From an uncultured Bacteroidales bacterium (GTDB lineage Bacteria; Bacteroidota; Bacteroidia; Bacteroidales; UBA932): 40,052 nt of DNA. Below are positions 14,561 to 22,906 of the stretch, one piece after another (within the stretch, counting starts at the first letter, position 1; every line of letters starts with the position of its first letter). Below the pieces are notes generated by a model, which saw only the letters and a list, made by a program, of their open reading frames with translations, ran no database searches and was not told where the DNA came from. The translations under genes were made by a program, and so were the position numbers. The DNA lies in assembly GCA_900320365.1 (NCBI GenBank), contig ONSC01000004.1, positions 1 through 40,052 on the forward strand. The letters are read 5' to 3'.

Positions 14561-16288
14561 TTATTCTTCAAATTGTGGTTTCAGGTACTCTCCTATACGG
14601 TCAAGCCAAGTGTAGCTGCCGGTTCCCGGGGAAGCTTTCTCCTGGAAGCAATGTGGTCTTAGCGCAAGGGTATGGAGCTCGCTCTGGATACCCATTGAAC
14701 GCATCTTCTCCCAGGTTTTCACTGAATTCATGGCCGCCCAGCTATCAGCATCGCCATGGATGAAAAGCATAGGAGCGGTGTCCAGGTCAAATGAGAACTC
14801 TGGCGCCAAGACGGCGGAATCATCATTTCCTCCAGTCTTATTAGGAGATTCAAGTCCGTCTGTGAGAGAATATGCCGGATATATCCCGATTCCCCACTGA
14901 ACATTGCAAGGGACTTTGTCGATGTCGTCAATCGGGTAATATGCCTTATGCCTTGATGAAGTGACACCCATCAAAGTCAAGTGGCCACCGGCGGAGGAGC
15001 CCATGATTCCAATCCTGTTAGGGTCGAGGCCCTTGTCTGCCGCCTCACTGCGGACTATTCGGATAGCCCTCTGGAGATCTTGCCAAGCTGTGGTGTGTTT
15101 CGCCAATCCTGTCTTCGGACGCGGTGTGCGATATTTCATGACCACAACGGCCATTCCCCTCTCATTCAAGTATTTCCTTGCCGGAGCAACCTCAAAATCT
15201 TCCGGACGGTTAAAGTTATATGCTCCTCCAGCATATATGATCTGGATGGCCTTTGTCTTCAATACGGCCGGAATATGCCATTCGATGTATGGCTTGCATT
15301 GATCCGGTTGCGGATCAGGCATCTTCCCCTCCGGCCAAATATCCTCAGAAGTCATTGTCACTCCGGGGACATCGGCGCTGAAGCGGTCCATCAGACGTTC
15401 CTGCTCACCGAGAGGTCCAAGGTATCCCATCTGGGTCATGAACTCAATACCTCTCTCAAAGCCGAAAGCACCATGGCCCTTGCCAGGATATAAATGGAGC
15501 TCGGCAGGGATCCCCATTCTCCTCAACTGTCTGTATACCTGAGTGGATCCATTAGGAGAATAAGGATCCAATCCTCCGTGATGAAGACTCATCGGGCAGG
15601 TCTTTTCATCGAACTTGAAAACCTCGCTCAGCTTCACATCGGCCCCATAGCCTTCCCTCAAGGCGGGAGTACCGGTCTCCCCGTCAGTTGTGACATAAGC
15701 GGGGGCATTGACGATAGCCCAATTGATGTGGCAAGGAATCTCATCCAACTTGTCGACCGGCTCGTATGCGGGGGTCTGGGAACTGGTTGCCAGCAAAAGA
15801 GCCAAGTGAGAACCGGCTGACATTGAGACAGTTCCTATCTTCTCAGGATCAAACCCGCGCTTAGCGGCCTCAGATCGGACCATGCGGACCGCCCTCTGGC
15901 CATCCTCCCATGCGCTCTGATAGATCGGCAGGCCTACGGGACGGGGAGTCCTATAGACAAAATTGACACACTGGACACCAATTTTGGTGAGCTCTTTCTG
16001 CCAATAGTCAATCAGACTCACATCGCAACAATTCTGGTAAGAGCCCCCGGAGATCAAGATCATGCAAACATCTTTTTTGACGGAGGGATCAGGAGCGTCG
16101 AACCATTCCAGATAGGCGACCTGATGCTTAGCTGGTTTGAAACCTTTAGAGCCGACCTCATTGGTCATGGCTGCGATCTGATGATCCTGGGGATCGGGCA
16201 TCTTGCCTTTCGGCCAGATAAGCTCACGCTCCAAGGCGAAGGCCTGCAGGGAGCAGAGAACAAGAAGGGATAGCAATAACTTTTTCAT
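14561..16288 (-). CDS. Secreted tandem alpha/beta-hydrolase (double esterase)
   Basis: This 575-residue protein has a Sec signal peptide (MKKLLLSLLVLCSLQAFA) and two alpha/beta-hydrolase units in tandem. Each opens with the same phrase, IWPKGKMPDPQ near residue 24 and IWPEGKMPDPQ near residue 320, and each has the block YRTPRP...W..Q/GRAVR..RSEAA. The nucleophile motif is S-M-S-A-G in unit 1 (Ser157) and G-S-S-A-G in unit 2. The catalytic histidines appear in GKGHGAFG and LRPHCFQ. This pattern fits carbohydrate or xylan acetyl esterases. Unit 1 has Ser in place of the first motif Gly. I chose the ATG at 16288; a TTG at 16294 is part of a promoter-like -7 box. That box ends 4 nt before the ATG, so the mRNA may be nearly leaderless. 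Confidence 0.87.
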   Translation of the reverse strand: MKKLLLSLLVLCSLQAFALERELIWPKGKMPDPQDHQIAAMTNEVGSKGFKPAKHQVAYLEWFDAPDPSVKKDVCMILISGGSYQNCCDVSLIDYWQKELTKIGVQCVNFVYRTPRPVGLPIYQSAWEDGQRAVRMVRSEAAKRGFDPEKIGTVSMSAGSHLALLLATSSQTPAYEPVDKLDEIPCHINWAIVNAPAYVTTDGETGTPALREGYGADVKLSEVFKFDEKTCPMSLHHGGLDPYSPNGSTQVYRQLRRMGIPAELHLYPGKGHGAFGFERGIEFMTQMGYLGPLGEQERLMDRFSADVPGVTMTSEDIWPEGKMPDPQPDQCKPYIEWHIPAVLKTKAIQIIYAGGAYNFNRPEDFEVAPARKYLNERGMAVVVMKYRTPRPKTGLAKHTTAWQDLQRAIRIVRSEAADKGLDPNRIGIMGSSAGGHLTLMGVTSSRHKAYYPIDDIDKVPCNVQWGIGIYPAYSLTDGLESPNKTGGNDDSAVLAPEFSFDLDTAPMLFIHGDADSWAAMNSVKTWEKMRSMGIQSELHTLALRPHCFQEKASPGTGSYTWLDRIGEYLKPQFEE

Positions 16289-16318
16289 ATTCAAAGATAA
16301 TGACTATTTTTATATGTT
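16289..16318. promoter_or_regulatory. Divergent promoter module, copy 1
   Basis: This 30-nt stretch matches 19371-19400 at 28 of 30 positions. It holds TATCTTTG on the minus strand (16299-16292) and TATTTTTA on the plus strand (16305-16312), two opposing -7 boxes 5 bp apart. It separates the double hydrolase from the first esterase. The -33 elements are not clear. Confidence 0.55.
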
Positions 16319-16351
16319 CGCTTAAAAAACCTGATTTAATAATCACGAGAC

Positions 16352-17209
16352 ATGAAAAGAATACTCTGTATCCTATTAGTGGCGCTTGTGGCGTCCTCCT
16401 TCACAGCGAAGGCAGGAAAAATAGTCACTGACAGTGTGGAGAGCCGCATTCTCGGCACCGAGGTGAAATACAATGTTTATCTTCCCGATGGCTTCGACCA
16501 GTCCGGGAAACTCTATCCTGTGGTATATCTCCTGCACGGTCTATACGGCACTTACCAGGATTGGGAGCAGAAAGGCGCGATGAAAGAAGTCGCGGACGAA
16601 CTCATACGCTCCGGAGAGGCCGTAGAGATGATCATAGTCATGCCGAACGCAGGAGACCCAGACATCCACAATGTCTATAACGGCTACTTCAATATGCCCG
16701 ATTGGAGCTACGAGGACTTCTTTTTCAAAGAATTCATCCCGACAGTCGAGAAGAAATACCGCGGAGTGGGAGACAAGAGCCACAGGGCAGTCATGGGGCT
16801 GTCCATGGGAGGTGGCGGAAGCACCGTCTATGCCCAGAGACATCCCGATGTGTTCTCCAGCTGCTACGCCATGAGCGCATGGCTGGACCAGGAGATTCCT
16901 GACGACGTGGAGGAGGCCAAGAAAGACAAGTTCTACTACACATGCAAGGCCGTACACGAGCATTCCGCCCTGGATTATGTCGATAAGGCGGACGACGCCA
17001 CATTGGAAGCCCTCCGGAGTGTCAAGTGGTTCTTTGACTGCGGTGATGACGATTATCTCGTGCGGCTGTCCTTCAACCTTCACATGAAGATGATGATGAA
17101 GCTGGTCAAGGATGAGCTACGGGTCCGTGACGGTATCCACAATTGGGAATATTGGCACACCGCCCTTCGCGCAGCCCTTCCTTTCGCTTCCAGGAACTTC
17201 GCCAAATAA
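16352..17209 (+). CDS. Secreted esterase, Esterase-D/PF00756-like, paralogue 1
   Basis: This 285-residue alpha/beta-hydrolase has a signal peptide (about 1-21, ending AKA) and belongs to the esterase D / feruloyl and acetyl esterase group. It shows the oxyanion region YPVVYLLHGLYGTYQDW, the nucleophile elbow MGLSMGGGG (Ser151), an acid in FFDCGDDDYLV and the histidine in GIHNWEYWH. Such enzymes remove acetyl or feruloyl groups from polysaccharides, or cleave short acyl esters. It is a close paralogue of the product of 19413-20270, with the same length and the same residue numbering throughout. The gene lies alone between two minus-strand genes and has its own promoter module upstream. Its stop is only 4 bp from the convergent GH36-like stop. 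Confidence 0.9.
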   Translation: MKRILCILLVALVASSFTAKAGKIVTDSVESRILGTEVKYNVYLPDGFDQSGKLYPVVYLLHGLYGTYQDWEQKGAMKEVADELIRSGEAVEMIIVMPNAGDPDIHNVYNGYFNMPDWSYEDFFFKEFIPTVEKKYRGVGDKSHRAVMGLSMGGGGSTVYAQRHPDVFSSCYAMSAWLDQEIPDDVEEAKKDKFYYTCKAVHEHSALDYVDKADDATLEALRSVKWFFDCGDDDYLVRLSFNLHMKMMMKLVKDELRVRDGIHNWEYWHTALRAALPFASRNFAK

Positions 17210-17213
17210 TCCG

Positions 17214-19352
17214 CTATTCAGGCATGATGTGCCATAGGGCACAAGATTTCGGCTCAGGAAGATAAATCTTGAGCCCATCTTCGGCGAGTGAGGCACCGGT
17301 CATAGTAATGGTCTCTCCGGTGTCCTCATTCGTGAGAGTATATTTCTTATCTGGAACAAGGAATCCCAACACGGCGGTGTAATATGGTTCTTGACATGTC
17401 TCCTGACGGAACGCCTCCAGCACAGCCTCATCAGTCTCTCTGTCGTGCCAGACTATGGCTGTCCAATTGGAGTCGTCATCGTGACGATGCCAAGGAGTGA
17501 GAGGATACATATCCTTCACAAGCAGATGATTATATTTTTTCCATTCCCCGAAAGTGGCTCTCAGGCGGTCATAGTCCATCTCCACATCATGGGTGAAAAC
17601 CTCGGAGATATTATAGACCGGCAGCCAGGAAGCCCTGGTGATGTAGAATGTGCTGCCACCGGCCATTCCCGGCTCCAGCTCGTCCGCTGACTCCTTGGTA
17701 TTCGCTCCATGGAAGGGAATCCAACGGCAATAAGAGGTGGTCATAGAAAGCCTCAACGCCGTGGTGGTCCTGTCGGCGTCACTTCTCATGAACGGCAGGC
17801 TACGACGAAGAGACTCTATGTCGTTACGCCCTCCTCCAGAGGCGCAATTATCTATGTAGGTGCACTTTCCGTTCTTTGCGCAGAAGTCTATGATCCTGTC
17901 CCAAAGCTCGTAATGACCCTGGATGGCCAGATTTTCGGTGATGCCTTTCCGGGGGCGATTTGTCTTCTCTGCCTCCTTGGCGTCAAATCCGGTCCATGCC
18001 TTGACTGGATTGGAGTTATTATCTTCCCTGAAGAGGTCCACACCATTCTCACCCATCATCTTGGTTATCCTGCCAAGCGTCCATTCCAGGCAGTCCTTGT
18101 TTCCAAGGTTGCTCGTGTAGCGATTTCCCCTATTAAAGTCGGCCCATTCGGGATTATAACCGAAATTCCTCGCCAAGTCCTCAACGTCGCAAACACTCTC
18201 CGGCTCAAACCATGTGAGTACCTTCATGCCAGCATCGTGACAAGCCTGGTTAGACTCAAGGAAGGTCTTTCCCGGCCACTTCAAGGTGTCCAGTTCCCAT
18301 GTACCCACAGTGCCATACCAGTCGGAAGGAACGGTATTGCCTCTCGGGTCGAGATACCACCCGGCGTCGAACCACCTGAAATCAGGTACAACATCTTCAT
18401 ATATAAGACGTTCCAGCGTCCTTTTCCAAGTATAGAAACGCTCGGAGATAGACCCGTCGGAGTTCGGAAGGCCAGTGTCCGCCGCGAAACAGGTGGTCGA
18501 GAAAGGCTCTATCCGGTTACCTTTGCCATCAGCTGAGGGCATGTTATACTTGATGAACCACTCCCTCCAGAGATTGGTCGCATTGTCCCGGTCCCTGCCT
18601 TTGTATGGCAGCATAACCACAAGGGCGGTCCTGACTTTCTCACCGGGCATCACCACGGAATCGAATCCATTGCAATTGCCTCCCTTCATGGATATTCCAT
18701 CAGCCGTCCCGGTGAAATCGGCGTGCCATGTGCCAGCCCACCCCAGGGCCATGAGTGTGCCACCATCGCCATGGACCAGGTCGAAATATGGGAAATAAAT
18801 ATGGGTGGCTCGACCGTTTGTTGAGACGAACGACACTGTCGTGTCCCGTAGCTGAGTCTGGTAGTCGGCGTACTTGTTGACATGATCCCCGAGACAACCT
18901 CGCAGCATCGGATCAGATCCCGGAAAGTCCATGACTACACTCTCGATATCCTTGAGTTCCTCGCTAGGTGATGCTCCCACATTCTCGAACCAGACAGTAT
19001 ACTCTATCTCTCCGAACTCGCCGTTGAGGAAGGCGTCCAAGGTGGCGGTCAAGTTGTCATCGATACGGAATACCGCCTTGAGAGACTTCCCGGAAGCCGT
19101 TGTCTCACAATTCTTTGATAGCACCTCAAACCCTTGAAGTCCCTTCACCGCCTCTCCTCCATAGACAAATGAAAGCGGGATCGAGGCTGGATCCTCCAAC
19201 CATTTCCCGAACATATCGGCCCCGGTTTTAAGATCCGCGCAGGGTCTGTCAGTAGGAGGGACCAAACCTTTTGTGGAAGTGACGATGCCTCCTTTACCGC
19301 AACCAGAAAGCAGGAAACCAAAACAAACAAGAGCGAAAAACAGTTTTCTCAT
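17214..19352 (-). CDS. GH36-like alpha-galactosidase family lipoprotein
   Basis: This 712-residue protein begins with a lipoprotein signal (MRKLFFALVCFGFLLSGC). It has an N-terminal beta-sandwich followed by a GH36/clan D catalytic barrel. Key segments are DFRWFDAGWY, KVLTWFEPESVCD, the nucleophile region DLFREDNN (Asp444), DNCASGGGRNDIE and the acid/base region FMRSDADRT (Asp525). The two aspartates are 81 residues apart, as expected for this clan. The enzyme should release alpha-linked galactose or N-acetylgalactosamine at the cell surface or in the periplasm. The usual nucleophile context KWDxNR is here REDNN, so its specificity may differ from raffinose-type enzymes. I chose the ATG at 19352; a TTG at 19376 lies inside a -7 box. 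Flanking esterases suggest a decorated glycan as substrate. Confidence 0.88.
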   Translation of the reverse strand: MRKLFFALVCFGFLLSGCGKGGIVTSTKGLVPPTDRPCADLKTGADMFGKWLEDPASIPLSFVYGGEAVKGLQGFEVLSKNCETTASGKSLKAVFRIDDNLTATLDAFLNGEFGEIEYTVWFENVGASPSEELKDIESVVMDFPGSDPMLRGCLGDHVNKYADYQTQLRDTTVSFVSTNGRATHIYFPYFDLVHGDGGTLMALGWAGTWHADFTGTADGISMKGGNCNGFDSVVMPGEKVRTALVVMLPYKGRDRDNATNLWREWFIKYNMPSADGKGNRIEPFSTTCFAADTGLPNSDGSISERFYTWKRTLERLIYEDVVPDFRWFDAGWYLDPRGNTVPSDWYGTVGTWELDTLKWPGKTFLESNQACHDAGMKVLTWFEPESVCDVEDLARNFGYNPEWADFNRGNRYTSNLGNKDCLEWTLGRITKMMGENGVDLFREDNNSNPVKAWTGFDAKEAEKTNRPRKGITENLAIQGHYELWDRIIDFCAKNGKCTYIDNCASGGGRNDIESLRRSLPFMRSDADRTTTALRLSMTTSYCRWIPFHGANTKESADELEPGMAGGSTFYITRASWLPVYNISEVFTHDVEMDYDRLRATFGEWKKYNHLLVKDMYPLTPWHRHDDDSNWTAIVWHDRETDEAVLEAFRQETCQEPYYTAVLGFLVPDKKYTLTNEDTGETITMTGASLAEDGLKIYLPEPKSCALWHIMPE

Positions 19353-19370
19353 TATGCAAAATATGTTGTT

Positions 19371-19400
19371 ATTCAAAGATAATCACTATTTTTATGTGTT
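19371..19400. promoter_or_regulatory. Divergent promoter module, copy 2
   Basis: Same 30-nt module as at 16289-16318 with two base differences. The minus -7 box is TATCTTTG (19381-19374) for the GH36-like gene, giving a leader of roughly 15-20 nt to the ATG at 19352. The plus -7 box is TATTTTTA (19387-19394) for the second esterase. Confidence 0.55.
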
Positions 19401-19412
19401 TAAGCGAAAAAC

Positions 19413-20270
19413 ATGAGGAAATTAATTCAAGTCTCACTAGCACTGCTTTTCCTGCCAGTAATTTCCGCCAACGCAGGGAAAGTCGTCACGGACAGCTTGT
19501 CCAGCGGCATTCTCAAAGCCAACGTCAAGTATAATGTCTATCTGCCCAACGGCTTCGACAAGGCGGACCAGCGATACCCTGTGATTTATCTTCTCCATGG
19601 ACTCAGCGACACCTACACGGCATGGATGGAGAAAGGTGGAATGCAGACAGTGGTCGATGAGCTTATCGGCACCGGAGAACTCAGAGATGTGGTCATCATC
19701 ATGCCCAATGCCGGTGGTCCGGACATACACAACACTTGGAACGGCTATTTCAACATGCCGGGGTGGAACTACGAGGACTTTTTCTTCAAGGAGCTCATCC
19801 CCCAGCTGGAAAAGAAATACCGCTGCGTTGGAGACAAGGCTCACAGGGCGGTGATGGGGCTCTCTATGGGCGGAGGCGGCAGCACCGTGTATTGCCAGAG
19901 ACACCCGGACATGTTCTCCAGTTGCTACGCCATGAGCGCATGGTTGGACAACGGCCAAGGCCAGGTAGGTGGTAAAGATTTGAAGAAAGACAAGTTGTAC
20001 TATGTCAGCAAAGCTGTCACTGACCATTCCGCATTAGCGTTCATAGACAATGCGGACGACGCGACTCTGGAATCGCTCCGCACGGTTAAATGGTTCTTCG
20101 ACTGCGGCGATGATGATTTTCTCGTCCGCCTCTCTTTTGAGCTCCACATGAAAATGAAAGAGAAAGGAGTGAAGAGTGAACTCAGGGTGCGCAACGGGGT
20201 CCATAACTGGGAATATTGGCACACAGCACTTCGTACCGCCCTGCCTTTCGCCTCAAGAAATTTTGATTAG
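19413..20270 (+). CDS. Secreted esterase, Esterase-D/PF00756-like, paralogue 2
   Basis: This 285-residue protein is a paralogue of the product of 16352-17209. It has the same length, the same Ser151 nucleophile (MGLSMGGGG), the same acid region CGDDDFLV and the same histidine region GVHNWEYWH. In the stretch from PDIHN to SAWLD, about 78 residues, I count 11 differences. The signal peptides and the region around residues 175-190 differ more, which suggests an old duplication with some divergence in substrate or partner. It leads a plus-strand operon: the sialidase-fold lipoprotein starts 4 nt after its stop, followed by the nucleoside-hydrolase-fold protein. The upstream promoter module was duplicated with it. 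Confidence 0.9.
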   Translation: MRKLIQVSLALLFLPVISANAGKVVTDSLSSGILKANVKYNVYLPNGFDKADQRYPVIYLLHGLSDTYTAWMEKGGMQTVVDELIGTGELRDVVIIMPNAGGPDIHNTWNGYFNMPGWNYEDFFFKELIPQLEKKYRCVGDKAHRAVMGLSMGGGGSTVYCQRHPDMFSSCYAMSAWLDNGQGQVGGKDLKKDKLYYVSKAVTDHSALAFIDNADDATLESLRTVKWFFDCGDDDFLVRLSFELHMKMKEKGVKSELRVRNGVHNWEYWHTALRTALPFASRNFD

Positions 20271-20274
20271 CCCT

Positions 20275-21510
20275 ATGCGTACCAGGCTCCTCATACCGGT
20301 GTTCGGCGCCATCATACTCGCCACACTCTCCTCCTGCGGCACAAGAGGAGATAATAATCACATAGTGGCGTCCGAACAGATCATCGCAGAGTCTCCGGCA
20401 CCGGACAGCGTGTTCCTCTATACCCCAGGAATAATTGAGGGTTTTGACGGACGTCTTGTCGTGGCTATCGACTATGGCGGACCAGGAACCAGCATTCTGG
20501 ACGGCCCGAAATCCAACCTGGGAGACTACGAAAGCGGGAATCAGATCAGGGTCATGCTCTCTGACGACAATGGGAAGACCTGGCGTTGGACATCAACCAA
20601 ACTCCCCATGATGCATGAGATACTTTTCAAGGCAGGCGAATCCTTGTATATGATTGGCCATTCCGGAAGGCTCCTCATCACCCGAAGCGACGATAACGGC
20701 GAGACCTGGTCGGATCCGGCTATCCTATGCCCGGAGCCCAGATGGCACCAAAGCTGCACGCCTGTAGACATACATGATGGGAAGGTGACTCTCGTCTATG
20801 AGAAATGGGTCTCTGACGGGCATCCTTGGCCAGGAGTGGGACCTGTGCTTATGCAAGCCAAGGTGGAGGATGACCTGACAAAAGTGGAGAGCTGGAAGTT
20901 CTCCGACCTTTACAACCCGGATGAGGATCTGGAGGCCTCAAGGCCTTCAGGCATCCCTGTATCCGACCCGGGCAAAGCCGGAATATTAGAAACCAATGTT
21001 ATCAGGGTCTATGACGAGAAAAACCCGTTTTATGACCCTTCCGGAAAATCGGTTGTGCTGATGATGCGCTCCAGCAACGGATTCCCCGACATTGGGGTGA
21101 TGATGAAAGGAGTTGAGAAACCTGACGGGAGCCTTGCGATAGAGAAGCTTCAGAAAAACGGAAGGGATATGTATTTCGCCCATATTCCAGGAGCCGACCT
21201 GAAGTTTTACGTCCTTTATGACCCCGAGTCAAAGCTATATTGGCTGCTTCACTCGCAAATTGACGGCAGAATGAAAGACCGTAGAAGGCTCGCCCTCTCA
21301 TTTTCCCCTGACCTTCTTCACTGGACCTTCGCCGGACTGGTAGCAGTTGGCCCCGCGGATAATGCGGCTCGCCACTACGCCACAATGATTATTCATGGAG
21401 ATGACCTCCTTATTGTCAGCCGCTCCGGGGACGAACATGCCAAGAACGCCCATGACGGCAACATCGTGACTTATCATAGAGTTAAAGATTTCAGGAATTT
21501 AATATATTAA
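20275..21510 (+). CDS. Sialidase-fold (Asp-box beta-propeller) lipoprotein
   Basis: This 411-residue lipoprotein (signal MRTRLLIPVFGAIILATLSS, Cys21) has two clear Asp boxes, SDDNGKTW (96-103) and SDDNGETW (138-145), with S-x-D-x-G-x-T-W spacing. This marks a sialidase-type six-bladed propeller. Where true sialidases have the F/Y-R-I-P motif followed by a G-x-L-L-A-x-x-D-x-R strand, this protein has YTPGIIEGFDGRLVVAIDYGG, so the first arginine of the triad is missing. It is therefore probably a glycosidase or lyase of another specificity, or a sugar-binding protein. I start at the ATG at 20275 because the signal peptide follows it directly and it lies 4 nt after the esterase stop. Confidence 0.82.
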   Translation: MRTRLLIPVFGAIILATLSSCGTRGDNNHIVASEQIIAESPAPDSVFLYTPGIIEGFDGRLVVAIDYGGPGTSILDGPKSNLGDYESGNQIRVMLSDDNGKTWRWTSTKLPMMHEILFKAGESLYMIGHSGRLLITRSDDNGETWSDPAILCPEPRWHQSCTPVDIHDGKVTLVYEKWVSDGHPWPGVGPVLMQAKVEDDLTKVESWKFSDLYNPDEDLEASRPSGIPVSDPGKAGILETNVIRVYDEKNPFYDPSGKSVVLMMRSSNGFPDIGVMMKGVEKPDGSLAIEKLQKNGRDMYFAHIPGADLKFYVLYDPESKLYWLLHSQIDGRMKDRRRLALSFSPDLLHWTFAGLVAVGPADNAARHYATMIIHGDDLLIVSRSGDEHAKNAHDGNIVTYHRVKDFRNLIY

Positions 21511-21528
21511 CACAAAACTACTTACAAC

Positions 21529-22899
21529 ATGCGACCTTTGAAATTATTCTCCGTTTTCGCCGCCCTTCTTGTTTCCTTGACTCTATCGGCGCAGCAAGTT
21601 AAACTATCCGACAAGGAGCTATACAACGCCATATGGGCTATGGGACAGATGTATCCCGAAGGCTTCACCCTTGATCTCAACACGATGAGGCAGCCCGAGA
21701 AAGGGATCATGGTCTCATATATCGCCACCCAAAACAGCTTCGACAAGAAAAGCATACCGGCTGTAGTGAAGCATGCCCGTGAGCATGACGGTCTCGTAGG
21801 TGGATGGTATAACCCCGAGAACGGCAAATACTATTTCGACTCGACCAGGATGTTTCCTGAGGACAGCCTTGCGGCTGCCGTGGCTTTCGCCCGTGAGAAC
21901 GGCCAGCACACTGTCTACGACGCCGGAAAGGGAATCAATATCAAGTCCAACTATGAGCAGAGGGATTGCCGCATCATATTCGACTGCGACATGGGTTCCT
22001 CAACTGACGACCTGTTCGCCCTCATGCTGCTCTACCGCTACATGGACATGAAGCGCTGCACCCTTCTGGGCGTGGTTGTGGACCGTATGGGAGCCGCCAA
22101 TGCCGACGCCGTGGACGTGATGAACAATTTCTACGGATATCCCGACATTCCTATCGGACTTGAGAGAGCCGGAATCAAGGATCCCCGTGTGTTCATCCCT
22201 TACCACAATGTCGCTTACGCCCGCACCGAGGACGCTGAGAAACTGTTCAAGCAGACTTACAAGAGCAAGGATGAGTACCCGGAGGGATACAAACTCTACC
22301 GCAAGCTTCTCTCCGAGCAGCCCGACCATAGCGTGACCATCGCTTCGGTAGGTTTCGTCACATCACTTTCCCGCCTGCTCCAATCCGGTCCGGACGAGTA
22401 TTCCAACCTTAGTGGAGTCGAACTCGTCAGGAACAAGGTAAACGCCATCTATGCGATGGGCGGAGTGTTCGGAGAGGCTGTGGAGCCCGACTACAACTTC
22501 ACACAGGCCATAGATTTCTCTCTCAAGTTCTTCGAGCTCTGGCCCAAGGAGGTTGACATAATCTTCTGTCCTGGAGAGGTTGGAGACCCTCTGGACTATC
22601 GTCCCGAACTGGTTATCTCAGACATGAACTGGACCGACTGCCACCCGATCAAGTGGATTTACCAGAATGTCCAGTGCGACACCGGCCAGAAAATGTGGGA
22701 TCCACTCGCGGTGATCAACGCCGTCGAGGGTGACGACCTCTATACCCTTTCAGATCGCGGCTGGGTCGAGCTCACCCCTAAAGGCGAGACCATCTTCACA
22801 CCCGATCCCAAGGGTAATGCGCGCTACCAGTTCCCTGGCGACCAGGAGTGGTGCGACACTATCCTGAAGTACCTGAGAATCATGGCCATACAGCACTAG
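21529..22899 (+). CDS. Secreted nucleoside-hydrolase-fold protein with extra N-terminal domain
   Basis: This 456-residue protein has a Sec signal peptide (residues 1-21, LSAQ). Residues of about 148-456 match the inosine/uridine-preferring nucleoside hydrolase family, with the calcium/substrate motif FDCDMGSSTDDLFAL (Asp152, Asp154, Asp160, Asp161), VTIASVGFVTSL and YAMGGVF. Such enzymes split ribosides into base and ribose. Residues 25-135 form a separate compact domain, with TLDLNTMRQPEKGIMVSYIATQNSF, then VGGWYNPENGKYYFDSTRMFPE and an end VYDAG. I recall similar sequences as stand-alone or fused domains but cannot name it. Export and an operon with esterase and sialidase-fold genes suggest scavenging of an exogenous glycoside or nucleoside. 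Confidence 0.85.
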   Translation: MRPLKLFSVFAALLVSLTLSAQQVKLSDKELYNAIWAMGQMYPEGFTLDLNTMRQPEKGIMVSYIATQNSFDKKSIPAVVKHAREHDGLVGGWYNPENGKYYFDSTRMFPEDSLAAAVAFARENGQHTVYDAGKGINIKSNYEQRDCRIIFDCDMGSSTDDLFALMLLYRYMDMKRCTLLGVVVDRMGAANADAVDVMNNFYGYPDIPIGLERAGIKDPRVFIPYHNVAYARTEDAEKLFKQTYKSKDEYPEGYKLYRKLLSEQPDHSVTIASVGFVTSLSRLLQSGPDEYSNLSGVELVRNKVNAIYAMGGVFGEAVEPDYNFTQAIDFSLKFFELWPKEVDIIFCPGEVGDPLDYRPELVISDMNWTDCHPIKWIYQNVQCDTGQKMWDPLAVINAVEGDDLYTLSDRGWVELTPKGETIFTPDPKGNARYQFPGDQEWCDTILKYLRIMAIQH

Positions 22900-22906
22900 A
22901 ATCATT

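Noticed and set aside
16541..17083. Minus-strand 180-codon open frame inside esterase 1
   Set aside because: A similar antisense frame appears in esterase 2, as expected from the shared coding sequence; no independent evidence for a gene.
19353..19376. Upstream TTG start for the GH36-like gene
   Set aside because: The TTG is part of the TATCTTTG promoter box; the lipoprotein signal begins cleanly at the ATG at 19352.
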